This document shows positions 47,289 through 57,671 of a DNA stretch of 64,000 nucleotides, one piece after another (position 1 is the stretch's first letter; every line of letters begins with the position of its first letter). Under the pieces are notes generated by a model. That model had not been told where the DNA came from and did not search any database. It was given only the letters and a program-made list of their open reading frames with translations. The translations under genes and the position numbers were made by a program. Location of the stretch: NCBI GenBank assembly GCA_036499825.1, contig DASYCZ010000045.1:1-64000 (forward strand). The letters are read 5' to 3'. Source of the DNA: Paradevosia sp036499825. Its GTDB lineage: Bacteria; Pseudomonadota; Alphaproteobacteria; Rhizobiales; Devosiaceae.

Positions 47289-47594
47289 GTGCATCTGATG
47301 CCCCCTGAAAACGACTTCGACTGCCAGTCCTGCGGCGCTTGCTGCTCCTATTCGGCGAGTTGGCCAAGATTTTCGACTGAAAGCGATGCCGAGCTCGATC
47401 TGCTGCCGGCGAAATTCGTGGCCAGCAATCTGAGCGGCATGCGCTGCGAGGGAGAGCGTTGCTCGGCGCTCGAGGGGAAAGTCGGGGTGAAAACCTCCTG
47501 TCAGATCTATGCGATCCGGCCGCAGGTCTGCCGTACCTGCGCCCCGGGCGACGACGACTGCCTCATGGCGCGTAAGGCTTTCGGGCTCGCGTAG
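47289..47594 (+). CDS. YkgJ family cysteine cluster protein
   Basis: A 101-residue protein with the CxxCGxCC motif of the YkgJ family (CQSCGACC near residues 12-19) and a C-terminal CRTC plus a further Cys in DDDC, which together can bind zinc or iron-sulfur. Homologous proteins are widespread but their function is unknown. The ATG at 47298 (MPPEND) is an alternative start. It is divergent from the RsbQ-like gene across 145 bases. Confidence 0.87.
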   Translation: MHLMPPENDFDCQSCGACCSYSASWPRFSTESDAELDLLPAKFVASNLSGMRCEGERCSALEGKVGVKTSCQIYAIRPQVCRTCAPGDDDCLMARKAFGLA

Positions 47595-47714
47595 AGATGC
47601 CCGAAGCCGTTGTTTTCCGCCCAGATCGGCCGCCGGCGCGGCTTTCCGTCCCCTTGCGTTAACTTGATATTTCGGCTTGTGCCCTAGCGTTCGCGCGGCA
47701 TTTTCGGGATTCAG

Positions 47715-48926
47715 ATGCGCGCGGCGATTTTCATCCTGGCGATCAACGTGTTCACGGCGGGCGTGTTCTCCGCCTGCTTCGTGATCGCCTATCGGCGGAA
47801 GTCCCTGCATCGCGGAGAGAACTGGCTGGCGCTGGGCTTCGGGCTGGTCGCCCTCTATGGCGTTTTGGAGTTCATCCAGCCGCTCCTTGCCGATTCCGAG
47901 CTTTTGAATTTCGTCGTCTTCATGACCTACCTGGCCGCCATGACGGCCATGGTGGCAGGCCTCGCGCGCCGTTTCGCGCTGGCGATTCCCCCAGGGGTGT
48001 TCGTGGGGATGATCGCGCTCGGGGTGCCGGTCTATCTGATCCTGCTTGGCCTGGGCCGCGGCGATCCGGTTCGGCCCTTGCTCTACCAGGCGCCTTTTGT
48101 GCTGGTGCAACTGGTCGGCTGCCTGATCATCTGGCGGGGTGCCCGGAACTGGATCAACGGCCTGTTGCTGATGGCGTTCGCGGTGAGCGCCGCCATATTC
48201 GCCGGCAAGCCCTTCCTTGCCGCTGCCCTCGGCATAGGCCACGATACAGTGGCGTTTCTGGGCAGCGACTACAGCACCTTTTCCCAAACCTTCGAGACCT
48301 TCTTCCTGATCTCGACCGGAGTGCTGCTGGCCATCGCCGTCGCCTGGGACATGCTGGTCGAAATCACCCTCCGGTCGGAGACGGACAAGCTTTCGGGTCT
48401 TTTGAACCGGCGTGGCTTCGAGATGCATTGCGATCGCATGATGGCCGGTGCCGGGCGTTCCGATGTGCCGCTGGTCCTGATCATGGCGGACCTCGACCAC
48501 TTCAAGGATATCAATGACAGTTTTGGCCATGCCGTCGGCGACCAGGTGATCGCGGCATTTGCCCAGGTGCTCAAAAGCAGCGCGCCTTCCGCCAACCAGG
48601 CTCTCGTCGGCCGGCTGGGCGGCGAAGAGTTCGGGGTCTTGCTGTCGGGCACTGTCGTCGAGGGCCGGAACTATGGCGAGAGTGCGCGCAAGGCTTTCGC
48701 CAGCCTCAAGTTCGAAGATATTGCCCCGCATGGCGTGTTCACGGCGAGCTTTGGTATTGCCGAGTTCCAGCGCGGCGAGCCCTTGTCCAAATTCATGAGC
48801 CGCGCCGACTCGGCGCTTTACGAAGCCAAGCATAATGGGCGCAACCAGGTGCATGTCGCCCACACCCTGTCCGTCGTCCAGGAGGGTAGTGCGCACGTTT
48901 TGAAGCATGTGGGTGACGCCGGCTGA
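47715..48926 (+). CDS. Membrane diguanylate cyclase (GGDEF)
   Basis: A 403-residue predicted cyclic-di-GMP synthase. The N-terminal half (about 1-205) contains around six membrane helices, beginning with the first at residues 1-22. The GGDEF domain (about 220-385) starts with TDKLSGLLNRRGFE and has an intact GGEEF active site near 302-306 (GRLGGEEFGVLL). No EAL domain follows. It is preceded by 120 non-coding bases and converges on the transporter operon, with only 14 bases between their stops. Confidence 0.92.
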   Translation: MRAAIFILAINVFTAGVFSACFVIAYRRKSLHRGENWLALGFGLVALYGVLEFIQPLLADSELLNFVVFMTYLAAMTAMVAGLARRFALAIPPGVFVGMIALGVPVYLILLGLGRGDPVRPLLYQAPFVLVQLVGCLIIWRGARNWINGLLLMAFAVSAAIFAGKPFLAAALGIGHDTVAFLGSDYSTFSQTFETFFLISTGVLLAIAVAWDMLVEITLRSETDKLSGLLNRRGFEMHCDRMMAGAGRSDVPLVLIMADLDHFKDINDSFGHAVGDQVIAAFAQVLKSSAPSANQALVGRLGGEEFGVLLSGTVVEGRNYGESARKAFASLKFEDIAPHGVFTASFGIAEFQRGEPLSKFMSRADSALYEAKHNGRNQVHVAHTLSVVQEGSAHVLKHVGDAG

Positions 48927-48940
48927 ACCGTGCCCGCCGA

Positions 48941-49971
<1,031 letters not shown>

Positions 49972-49975
<4 letters not shown>

Positions 49976-50997
49976 GACGTCACCATCTGGCTGGTGGGGA
50001 AGCCGCGGTCGGCGGCGAGCGGATGTACGCAAAGGGCACGGTGGCCGGGTTGGCTCTCGACCCAGGCCAGATCCTGCCGGCAGGCCGTATCGGCACGCGG
50101 GCAGCGTGGAGCGAAAGTGCAGCCGGCCGGGCGATGCAGCAGGTCGGGCGCCATGCCGGGAATCTGTGCCAGGCGGCCGCCAACCAGCGGTCCGCCCGGA
50201 ACCGAGGCAATGAGCCCACCCGTATAGTGGTGCAACGGGCGGTCGATGACGTCGGAGACCTGGCCCGCCTCGACGATGCTGCCCGCATACATCACCATGA
50301 CGCGGTCGGCGAGACCGGCGACAACGGCGAGGTCGTGGGTGATCCAGATGGCTGCGGTGCCGTATTCGTGGCAAAGCTCCTGGGTTTGCGCCAGGATCTG
50401 TCCCTGGATGGTGACATCGAGAGCCGTTGTGGGCTCGTCCGCTATCAGCACCTTGGGGCGGTGCAGCATGGCGATCGCAATGGCGATGCGCTGCCGCATG
50501 CCGCCGGACATGTGGTGCGGATAGGCATGCATGCGCTCGCCCGGATCGGCGATGCCCACGGCCCGCAGCGCCGCGACGCCGCGATCGAAGGCGGCGCGCC
50601 TGCCGACGCGCTCATGAGCATGGATCGCCTCGGTCACCTGTGTGCCGATGGTCAGCACCGGATTGAGTGTCGTCATGGGGTCCTGGAACACCATGGCGAT
50701 CTCACGGCCGCGCAGCGACTGCAATTCGCCGGGCGATTTCTGCAGGAGATCGCCATGCCCGGCCAGCTCGATCGTGCCGGAGGCGATGCGGCCGGGTGGA
50801 TCGATCAGGCCCATCAGCGCAAAGCCGGTGACGGATTTGCCTGATCCGGATTCGCCCACAAGGCCGACGACCTCGCCGGGCGCAACCGAGAGGTTGATGT
50901 TGCGGACCGCCTCGATCCGGCCACGGCTGATATCGAAGACGACGCTCAAGTCACGAACGTCAAGGGAGGGGGCGGCTGGGCTGGGCAAGATCGCCAT
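49972..50997 (-). CDS. Peptide/opine-type ABC transporter ATP-binding protein (DppD/OppD-like)
   Basis: First ATPase of the import system, 341 residues. Walker A is GESGSGKSVTG, the signature is SGGMRQRIAIAIAM, and Walker B is VLIADEPTTALD. The C-terminal CTFAPRCPRADTAC segment is typical of DppD/OppD. It follows the permease stop by one base and overlaps the second ATPase gene. Confidence 0.95.
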
Positions 50998-50998
50998 C

Positions 50999-51922
50999 CT
51001 AACGCTTCAGCCGCGGGTTCATCACATCGCGCAACCGGTCGCCCACCAGGTTGATGCTGAGGATAGCCAGGAACAGCGCCACGCCCGGAAAGAAGGTGAT
51101 CCAGTATTGCCCGCTCATCAGATAGCCGAAACCGATCGAAATCAGCGAGCCGAGCGAGGGCTCGGTAAGCGGGACGCCGACACCCAGAAACGACAGGGTT
51201 GCCTCAAGGCCGATCACCGAGCCGATCTGCACGGAGGCCATCACCAGCAGTGGCGGCATGCAGTTGGGCAGGACGTGGCGGAAAAGGATGCGCCGCGTCG
51301 GCAGCACCAGGCATTGCGCCGATTGCACGTAGTCTTTCGCCAGTTCCACACCCGCGATGGCCCGGCAGGTGCGGGTATAGGAGGCGAAGGCGACCGCCAC
51401 GACGGCAATGATGATCTTGTCGATACCGGCGCCGAGGATGGCAAGCAGCATCAGGCCGATCAGCATGGGCGGAAAGCTCAACTGGATGTCGACGATGCGC
51501 ATCAGGATGGATTCGACCGGCCCGCGGACGAAGGCAGCGATGAGCCCGACCGTTACGCCGAGGACGAAAGCCAGGAAGGTCGCAAGGCAGGCAATGAAGA
51601 GGCTGGTGCGCAGGCCGTAGAGAATGGCGCTCAGCATGTCGCGACCCTGCGCGTCGGTGCCCAGGATATAGTATTGTCCGTCGGCGCCGGTGCTGCCGGG
51701 CGGCAGGTAGTTGTCCCACAGGCTAAGGGACATCAGGTCATAGGGGTTCTGGGGCGAAATCCAGGGCGCCAGGATCGCGGCGAGGCTGAGAGCGACGAAC
51801 AGCACAAGCCCGAAGACCGCGAGGGGGCTTTCGGCGAATTCGAGCGCTGCGGCAATGACGGGCCGGCGGCGTCTTTCGACCGGCGCCACCATCTCGATTG
51901 CGGTTTCGTCGGCAACCGTCAT
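50999..51922 (-). CDS. Peptide/opine-type ABC transporter permease (DppC-like)
   Basis: Inner-membrane permease of 307 residues from ATG 51922 (MTVADETAIEM). A long N-terminal cytoplasmic tail precedes the first helix (LAVFGLVLFVALSLAAILAP). The OppC-type DAQGRDMLSAILYGLRTSL motif and the membrane-domain coupling segment EATLSFLGVGVPLTEPS are present. Its start overlaps the first permease gene by four bases (ATGA). A long reading frame extending upstream is not real. Confidence 0.94.
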   Translation of the reverse strand: MTVADETAIEMVAPVERRRRPVIAAALEFAESPLAVFGLVLFVALSLAAILAPWISPQNPYDLMSLSLWDNYLPPGSTGADGQYYILGTDAQGRDMLSAILYGLRTSLFIACLATFLAFVLGVTVGLIAAFVRGPVESILMRIVDIQLSFPPMLIGLMLLAILGAGIDKIIIAVVAVAFASYTRTCRAIAGVELAKDYVQSAQCLVLPTRRILFRHVLPNCMPPLLVMASVQIGSVIGLEATLSFLGVGVPLTEPSLGSLISIGFGYLMSGQYWITFFPGVALFLAILSINLVGDRLRDVMNPRLKR

Positions 51923-52899
51923 GATGCTTCCTCGCCCAGCTTGACCCGCGGATCGATGATGGTGGCGACGATATCGACCACCATGTTGATGAAGATGACG
52001 ATGCTGATGGTGGTCATCAGCACGCCGATGACAACGGGACGATCCAGCCGGAAAATGGCTTCGAGCAGCATTGAGCCGAGGCCAGGCCAGGCAAAGACGC
52101 GCTCGACCACGACCGTCAGGGCGATCATCTGGCCGAATTCCATGCCCAGCACGGTCACCACGGGGATCAGGGCGTTCTTGAGGATATGGGCGAGGATGAT
52201 GCGATGGCGCGGCAGGCCCTTGGCGCGGGCGAAACGCACATGGTCGGCCAGGGCCACTTCCCGCACCGAGGCGCGCATGAGCCGCATGATGTAGGCGATC
52301 TGGAACAGCGCCAGCGTGGTCGCCGGCATCAGCAGATATTTCCAGCCATCGGGGGTGAATAGCGAGATATCCAGCCCCAGCACATCGATGGTGCCCTTGG
52401 CGCGGCCTCCCGATGGCAGCCAGTGCAGTTGCACGGCGAACAGCAGCACCAGTTGCAGGCCGATCCAGAAGGCCGGCAGGCTGAAGGCCACGATCGAGAT
52501 GGCAACGACGATCTTGGCGCCGAGCGCCTTGGGCCTGAGGCCCGCATAGATGCCGAGCGGAATGGAGAAGACGACGGTGATGGCGAGCGCCACCACCGCC
52601 AGTTCGAGCGTCGCCGGGAGGCGTTGCGCGATGAGGTCGACGACCGGCCGTCCATAGACGAACGAATTGCCGAAATTCCCCCTGACGGCGTTGAGGAGGA
52701 AGAACACATATTGCATCCACAGCGGCTTATCGAGGCCGAGCCGGGCGATGGCGTCGGCGGTCTCCTGCTGGGTGGCGTCGGGGCTCAGCAGGACGTCGGC
52801 CGGGTTGCCGATGGCCTGCAGGCCGACAAACAGGACGAGCGCGATGACCATCAGCGTCACGATGGCCTGAAAGATGCGGCGCGCGATGAAGACGATCAT
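51919..52899 (-). CDS. Peptide/opine-type ABC transporter permease (DppB-like)
   Basis: Inner-membrane permease of 326 residues. The first helix starts MIVFIARRIFQAIVTLMVIA; then a periplasmic loop includes DATQQETADAIARLGLDKP and the typical OppB/DppB helices follow, with the coupling motif around VVERVFAWPGLGSMLLEAI. It follows the CapA-family gene by 20 bases and is overlapped by the second permease gene. Confidence 0.94.
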   Translation of the reverse strand: MIVFIARRIFQAIVTLMVIALVLFVGLQAIGNPADVLLSPDATQQETADAIARLGLDKPLWMQYVFFLLNAVRGNFGNSFVYGRPVVDLIAQRLPATLELAVVALAITVVFSIPLGIYAGLRPKALGAKIVVAISIVAFSLPAFWIGLQLVLLFAVQLHWLPSGGRAKGTIDVLGLDISLFTPDGWKYLLMPATTLALFQIAYIMRLMRASVREVALADHVRFARAKGLPRHRIILAHILKNALIPVVTVLGMEFGQMIALTVVVERVFAWPGLGSMLLEAIFRLDRPVVIGVLMTTISIVIFINMVVDIVATIIDPRVKLGEEAS

Positions 52900-52919
52900 G
52901 TCGCTCGTCCCGGCCGCGG

Positions 52920-54002
52920 CTATTCGGCCGCGACCCGTGACGCTCCCTGGCCGAGCCGCAGCGTGGTGCCGCCGTCGAGCGTGAAGCCAGCATGCAGCTT
53001 GCGGCTGGCCTTTTCGAAGTCGCCGAGAATTTCACGGCCGCCGGCCGAATCCCTGGCGAGCACCGCGATGTCGTTGTCGGCATCGCGCCGCACCGGCACC
53101 ACTTCGATGGCGGTGATCTTCTTGCCGTCGATGGCGACCTTGAGGGCAATGCCGTCGAGATGCTTGCCGCGCATGATGTCCCAATCGAAGACGAAGTTGC
53201 CGACGCTGTAGAAGATGGGCTTGCCCTTATAGACTTCACTGCCCTGCACGACGTGCGGGTGATGGCCGAACACCATGTCGGCGCCGGTATCGAGCGCCGC
53301 ATGGGCGATCTCGCGCTGATATTCCACCGGCTCGCCGCGGCCCGATACGCCCCAATGGCAGGAGAGGATCACCAGGTCGACCTTGGGCCGGAGCTTGCGC
53401 ACATCTTCGCGCATGGCTTCCAGTTCGACCTGATCCGCGAAGGTGCGGGTGATGGGCTCGGCGCCCGGCATTTCGAGCGCGCGCGGACCCGGCTGGTAGG
53501 CGCTGTAGGCCTTGATGGTGGCGCAGCCCGGCTCCGTCGCGGAGGCAGCGTGGTCGGTCGGCCAGAACACCGAGGTATAGCTGAGGAAGCCGAGCTTCAG
53601 GCCGGCCTTCTCGATGATCACCGGTTCGCGCGCCGCGGCGAGGGTCCGGCCGACGCCGCAATGCTTGAGGCCGATTTCGTCGAGGACCTCGACGCTGCGG
53701 ACGGCGGCGGGCGCCGGGAAGGAGACGTTGCTGGCGCAGCTCACGCCGTCATAGCCGGCCGCCTTGAGGGCGCCCGCCATGGCCTTGCCGGAATGCTTCC
53801 AGCCGGGCTTGTGCGGAATATCGGGCGCCAGCGGATCCCTGGAGGGCTCGGCCAGCGGTCCCTCGAGATGGGCGAAGATGATCTGGGCGGAAGCGAGCAG
53901 ATCCTTGACCTTGGCAAAGGCGGAGTTCGGATCGGCACGCTCCTGGATATTGGTGTCTCCCACGATCAGGAGGGCTTTGGTGCCGTCATTGGCGCTGGTC
54001 AT
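52920..54002 (-). CDS. CapA family protein (PgsA-like, calcineurin-type fold)
   Basis: A 360-residue protein related to CapA/PgsA, named for poly-gamma-glutamate capsule synthesis in Bacillus; the fold is metallophosphatase-like. Diagnostic segments are LIVGDTNIQERAD near the start (the GDxx metal site), HLEGPLAEPSRD, SCHWGVSG, GHHPHVVQG and SVGNFVFD. No signal peptide or membrane segment is present, so it is probably cytosolic, unlike PgsA. It lies inside a peptide-type transporter operon, 28 bases after the binding-protein gene and 20 bases before the first permease. It may process the imported compound; that is inference. Confidence 0.88.
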   Translation of the reverse strand: MTSANDGTKALLIVGDTNIQERADPNSAFAKVKDLLASAQIIFAHLEGPLAEPSRDPLAPDIPHKPGWKHSGKAMAGALKAAGYDGVSCASNVSFPAPAAVRSVEVLDEIGLKHCGVGRTLAAAREPVIIEKAGLKLGFLSYTSVFWPTDHAASATEPGCATIKAYSAYQPGPRALEMPGAEPITRTFADQVELEAMREDVRKLRPKVDLVILSCHWGVSGRGEPVEYQREIAHAALDTGADMVFGHHPHVVQGSEVYKGKPIFYSVGNFVFDWDIMRGKHLDGIALKVAIDGKKITAIEVVPVRRDADNDIAVLARDSAGGREILGDFEKASRKLHAGFTLDGGTTLRLGQGASRVAAE

Positions 54003-54030
54003 GTCAATTGCTCCTTGGCCGAGGCGGGCC

Positions 54031-55581
54031 TTATTTTGCGATAGAGACGAATTCTGCGTAGGTGTTGGCGTCGGAACGGCCGGCGAAGTCGATGTCCTTG
54101 CGGAAGGCCCAGTTCGCCGCCTGCCAGTAGAGTGGGGCGATGGCGTAGTCGCCCAGCACCATTTCGATATTTTGCTGCAGCAGCTTCTCGCGCGCCGCCG
54201 GATCGACGACGTTGAAGGACTGCGTCAGGAGGTCGACCGAGGCCTGGTTGCCGTAGCCGCCATAGTTGGACGTGCCCCAGCCCTTGTCCTTGTCGGGGAT
54301 CGAGGTCAGCGCCCTGACGGCGGAACTGCCATCGGCTTCCGGCGAGATATAGCTCGACATGAAGAGGCTGTATTTGTGCTCGCGTGCCTCGGTGCCGAAC
54401 ACCGCATCGGGCACGATGTTGAGTTTCACCGTGATGCCGACGCGCTGCAGCATGGCGGCCATGGCCTGGCCCACATTGGCGGCGTTGGCGAGTTCGCCCG
54501 ACGGCACCGTCAGCTGGGTGGTGAAGCCATTGGGATAGCCGGCCTCGGCGAGGAGCTTCTTGGCGCCTTCCGGATCGTAGGCTTCGACCTTGACGTTGTC
54601 GGCGTGGCCGAAATTGCCCGGCGGCAGCGGCTGCGACGCCGGCGCGCCGAGGCCGAGCAGCACGCGGTCGACGAGCAACTGCCGGTCGATGGCCTTGGAG
54701 ATCGCCTGGCGCACCCGCTTGTCGAGCATGGGATTCCTGCCATTGGTGCCCTCTATGCCGGGCGAGGGCTCGTTGATCTGGTCATAGCCCACATAGATCA
54801 CATAGCCGCTGATGGCCGTGACGACCTTGAGGTTCGGATCGCTCTTGAGATTGGCGATATTGGCCGGCGAAGGTTCTTCGATGAGATCGAGATCACCCGA
54901 GCGCAACGCCGCCTCGCGCGCCGCCGCGTCCGGGATGGTCTTCAGGAAGAGGTGTTCGAAATCGGGTTTTGTGCCCCAATAATCGTCGTTGCGGGCAAAC
55001 TCGACGATGTCCTGCGGCGTGTAGCGCACGAACTTGTAGGGGCCTGTGCCGATGGCGGCCTCGCCATTGTCGAACTGTTCGCGCGTGGCGTTCTGCATTT
55101 CAGCAGGAATGATGCGGATGGCCGCCAGATCGCGCGGCAATAGCGGCCAGGGGCCCTTGGTGTGGAAACGCACCGTATAGGGATCGACGACCTCGACCTT
55201 GTCGATGGCGGCGACGCGGCGGAGATACGTCACCGGTCCCTGGCTGTGACTGGCGCGCTCGATGGAAGCGACGACGTCATCGGCGGTGAAGTCGCTGCCG
55301 TCGTGGAATTTCACGCCCTGGCGCAGTTTGAATTCCCACACCGTATCCGAGATGGGCTGCCATGAGACGGCGAGGCGCGGGGCCAGCTGGTTGCTGGCAT
55401 CACCCGAGATCAGCGACTCGAAGATATTGAACGACACGATGCCGTCCGGGGAGCGCGAATAATAATGCGGATCGATGCTGGAGGTGGCCTCGCGCACACC
55501 GATGGTCAGATCGCGGGCCGCGACCGGCAGCGTCGTCATCGCCATGGCGAGCACACCCGCCAGCAGGAACTTCTTGAACAT
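54031..55581 (-). CDS. Peptide/opine-type ABC transporter substrate-binding protein (family 5)
   Basis: Periplasmic binding protein of 516 residues from ATG 55581, with GGAGAGGGAGAGG just upstream. Signal peptide MFKKFLLAGVLAMAMTTLPVAA. The SBP_bac_5 pattern is clear: WEFKLRQGVKFHDGSDFTADDVV and DPEGAKKLLAEAGYPNGF. It is the first gene of the operon that continues with CapA, two permeases and two ATPases. The divergently transcribed gene at 55968 encodes a paralogue of exactly the same length and with much shared sequence. Confidence 0.95.
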   Translation of the reverse strand: MFKKFLLAGVLAMAMTTLPVAARDLTIGVREATSSIDPHYYSRSPDGIVSFNIFESLISGDASNQLAPRLAVSWQPISDTVWEFKLRQGVKFHDGSDFTADDVVASIERASHSQGPVTYLRRVAAIDKVEVVDPYTVRFHTKGPWPLLPRDLAAIRIIPAEMQNATREQFDNGEAAIGTGPYKFVRYTPQDIVEFARNDDYWGTKPDFEHLFLKTIPDAAAREAALRSGDLDLIEEPSPANIANLKSDPNLKVVTAISGYVIYVGYDQINEPSPGIEGTNGRNPMLDKRVRQAISKAIDRQLLVDRVLLGLGAPASQPLPPGNFGHADNVKVEAYDPEGAKKLLAEAGYPNGFTTQLTVPSGELANAANVGQAMAAMLQRVGITVKLNIVPDAVFGTEAREHKYSLFMSSYISPEADGSSAVRALTSIPDKDKGWGTSNYGGYGNQASVDLLTQSFNVVDPAAREKLLQQNIEMVLGDYAIAPLYWQAANWAFRKDIDFAGRSDANTYAEFVSIAK

Positions 55582-55967
55582 GCCTCTCCCTCTCCAGCGG
55601 TTCCGTTTTCCGGAATTGCGTCGCTGGTTTACGATCCGCTCATACTCGGCGTTTGTCCGGATGATACGACGTAAGGCGCGCATTACAATCCATTTGTTGA
55701 ATGTACATCCAAATTTAAAATACATACTTAGTAGGGGTGGACAGGAGCGAAACCTAGGCAAAAAGTGCCGCGCCAAGGCGGTAATTTTGAGGGAACGGTC
55801 CAGACTTTTGTTATCGGGAAACAATGAATGCTGATTGTTTCCTGATAGTGTACCAAAAATCCAGATACATAAAAGGCGACTGATCACCCACAGATTGCCA
55901 CTGCCCGCCGGAGCCCGAGTGCCTCCCCGGGTCAATGACGGCGTGCTCATTCCTGGGAGGGATTTGA
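55582..55967. promoter_or_regulatory. Divergent promoter region between two binding-protein genes, with an inverted repeat
   Basis: A 386-base, unusually AT-rich region between two divergent, paralogous binding-protein genes. It contains an inverted repeat at 55814-55845, TCGGGAAACAAT-N8-ATTGTTTCCTGA, matching at 11 of 12 positions in each arm. The AT-rich stretch at about 55680-55735 (TTTAAAATACATACTTAG) is a likely promoter. Because one site lies between both genes, it could serve a shared regulator. No regulator gene is adjacent. Confidence 0.55.
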
Positions 55968-57518
55968 ATGAAACCAATCGCATTATTATGGGCCATGGTG
56001 ATCGGGCTATTCTGCCTCGTCGCCCCGGCCTTTTCGCAGGACCTCAGGATTGCGGTTCGCGACACCACCACTACCATCGATCCGCACTATTATACGCGCG
56101 CCCCCAACCTGCAGATCTCGCGCCATATCTTCGAGACGCTGGTGGGCATCGGCACGGATGGCCAGATCGAGCCGGGTCTTGCCGAATCCTGGAAGACGCT
56201 GGACGACACGACCTGGGAGTTCAAGCTGCGCCAGGGCGTGAAATTCCACGACGGCAGCGATTTCAATGCCGATGACGTGGTGGCCTCGGTGGAGCGCGTG
56301 AAGCTCGCCACCGGCCCGGTGACGTTCCTGCGCCGGGTGGCGGCGATCGATTCCATCGAGGTGGTCGATCCCTATACCATCCATATCAAGACCAAGACGC
56401 CGTGGCCGCTGCTGACGCGCGATCTGTCGAACGTCTTCATCACGCCGGCGGAGGTCGTCAACGCCACGTTCGATGCCTTCGACAGCGGCAAGGCCGCCAT
56501 AGGCACCGGCCCCTACAAGCTCGTCTCGTTCACGCCGCAGGAACAGGTCGTGCTGAAGCGCAATGACGACTATTGGGGCACCAAGCCCGATTACGACAAT
56601 GTCACCATCCGCACCATCGCGGATGCCTCGGCCCGCGAGGCGGCCCTGAGGTCCGGCGACGTCGACCTGATCGAGGATCCGGCCGCGGTCAATATCGCGG
56701 CCATCAAGAACGATCCCAACCTGCAAGTGTCGAGCGCGCTCACCGGCTTCGTCATCTACATGGGCTACGACCAGATCAACCCAAAGACCGCCGATGTGAC
56801 AGGCACCGACAAGAACCCGCTGCTCGACAAGCGCGTGCGCGAGGCCTTCTCCAAGGCGATCGACCGCAAGCTGGTGATCGATCGCGTGCTGCTAGGCCTT
56901 GGCGAACCTGCCTCGCAGCCGCTGCCTCCGGGCAATTTCGGCCATGCGGAGGATCTCAAGGTCGAGGCCTACGATCCCGAAGGTGCCAAGAAGCTGTTGG
57001 CCGAGGCCGGCTATCCTAACGGCTTTTCCATCGCCCTGACGGTGCCTACCGGTGAGATCAACAATGCCGAGAATGTCGGGCAGGCGGTCGTCGCCATGCT
57101 GCAGCGCGTCGGCATCAAGGCGACGTTGAACGTGGTGCCGGGCTCGGTGTTCGGCACGGCCGCCCGCGATCACAAATACAGCCTGTTCCTGTCGAGCTAT
57201 ATCTCGCCGGAATTCGACGGCAGTTCCGCGGTGCGGGCGCTCACGGCCATTCCCGACAAGGACAAGGGCTGGGGCACCTCCAACTATGGCGGCTATGCCA
57301 ACCAGGCCTCGGTCGACCTCCTGACCCAGTCGTTCAACACCGTCGATCTCGACAAGCGTGACCAGCTGCTGCAGCAGAACATCAAGATGGTGATGGAGGA
57401 CTATGCCGTCGCGCCGCTTTACTGGCAGATGGCCAACTGGGCCTCGACCCGTGCCGTGAACTATACGGCCCGGGCGGATGCCGAGACGCATGCCATGGAT
57501 GCACATCTGGCAAAATAA
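55968..57518 (+). CDS. Peptide/opine-type ABC transporter substrate-binding protein, paralogue without own permeases
   Basis: Periplasmic binding protein of 516 residues with GGGAGG 8 bases before ATG 55968. Signal peptide MKPIALLWAMVIGLFCLV...AFSQ. The mature region matches the protein encoded at 54031-55581 over its whole length, e.g. the shared ASQPLPPGNFGHA, DPEGAKKLLAEAGYPNGF and KDKGWGTSNYGGY segments. No transporter genes follow; a hairpin ends the transcript soon after the stop. It probably offers an alternative ligand specificity to the neighbouring permeases. Confidence 0.94.
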   Translation: MKPIALLWAMVIGLFCLVAPAFSQDLRIAVRDTTTTIDPHYYTRAPNLQISRHIFETLVGIGTDGQIEPGLAESWKTLDDTTWEFKLRQGVKFHDGSDFNADDVVASVERVKLATGPVTFLRRVAAIDSIEVVDPYTIHIKTKTPWPLLTRDLSNVFITPAEVVNATFDAFDSGKAAIGTGPYKLVSFTPQEQVVLKRNDDYWGTKPDYDNVTIRTIADASAREAALRSGDVDLIEDPAAVNIAAIKNDPNLQVSSALTGFVIYMGYDQINPKTADVTGTDKNPLLDKRVREAFSKAIDRKLVIDRVLLGLGEPASQPLPPGNFGHAEDLKVEAYDPEGAKKLLAEAGYPNGFSIALTVPTGEINNAENVGQAVVAMLQRVGIKATLNVVPGSVFGTAARDHKYSLFLSSYISPEFDGSSAVRALTAIPDKDKGWGTSNYGGYANQASVDLLTQSFNTVDLDKRDQLLQQNIKMVMEDYAVAPLYWQMANWASTRAVNYTARADAETHAMDAHLAK

Positions 57519-57527
57519 CAGCCAAGG

Positions 57528-57553
57528 GGGTCACACTTCGTTGAGTGTGGCCC
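57528..57553 (+). terminator. Hairpin after the plus-strand binding-protein gene
   Basis: GGGTCACACT pairs with AGTGTGGCCC (one T-G wobble) around TCGTTG, 10 bases after the stop. A T-tract is missing, so it is either a Rho-dependent end or a stabilising 3' hairpin. Confidence 0.5.
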
Positions 57554-57671
57554 TCAATCTGCTCCACATTTGCTTGCCTGAATGCACGTTCCGGCGTAGG
57601 TGGCAGAAGTATCGGGCGAGGCAGGGGCCGGTCCGAGCCAAAGCAATCACAGACGGACGAAACAGACGCTT

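Noticed and set aside
50999..52720. A 573-codon frame that could suggest a fused double permease
   Set aside because: The part upstream of 51922 overlaps the DppB-like gene in another frame and has no membrane helices; the true DppC-like start overlaps the DppB stop (ATGA).
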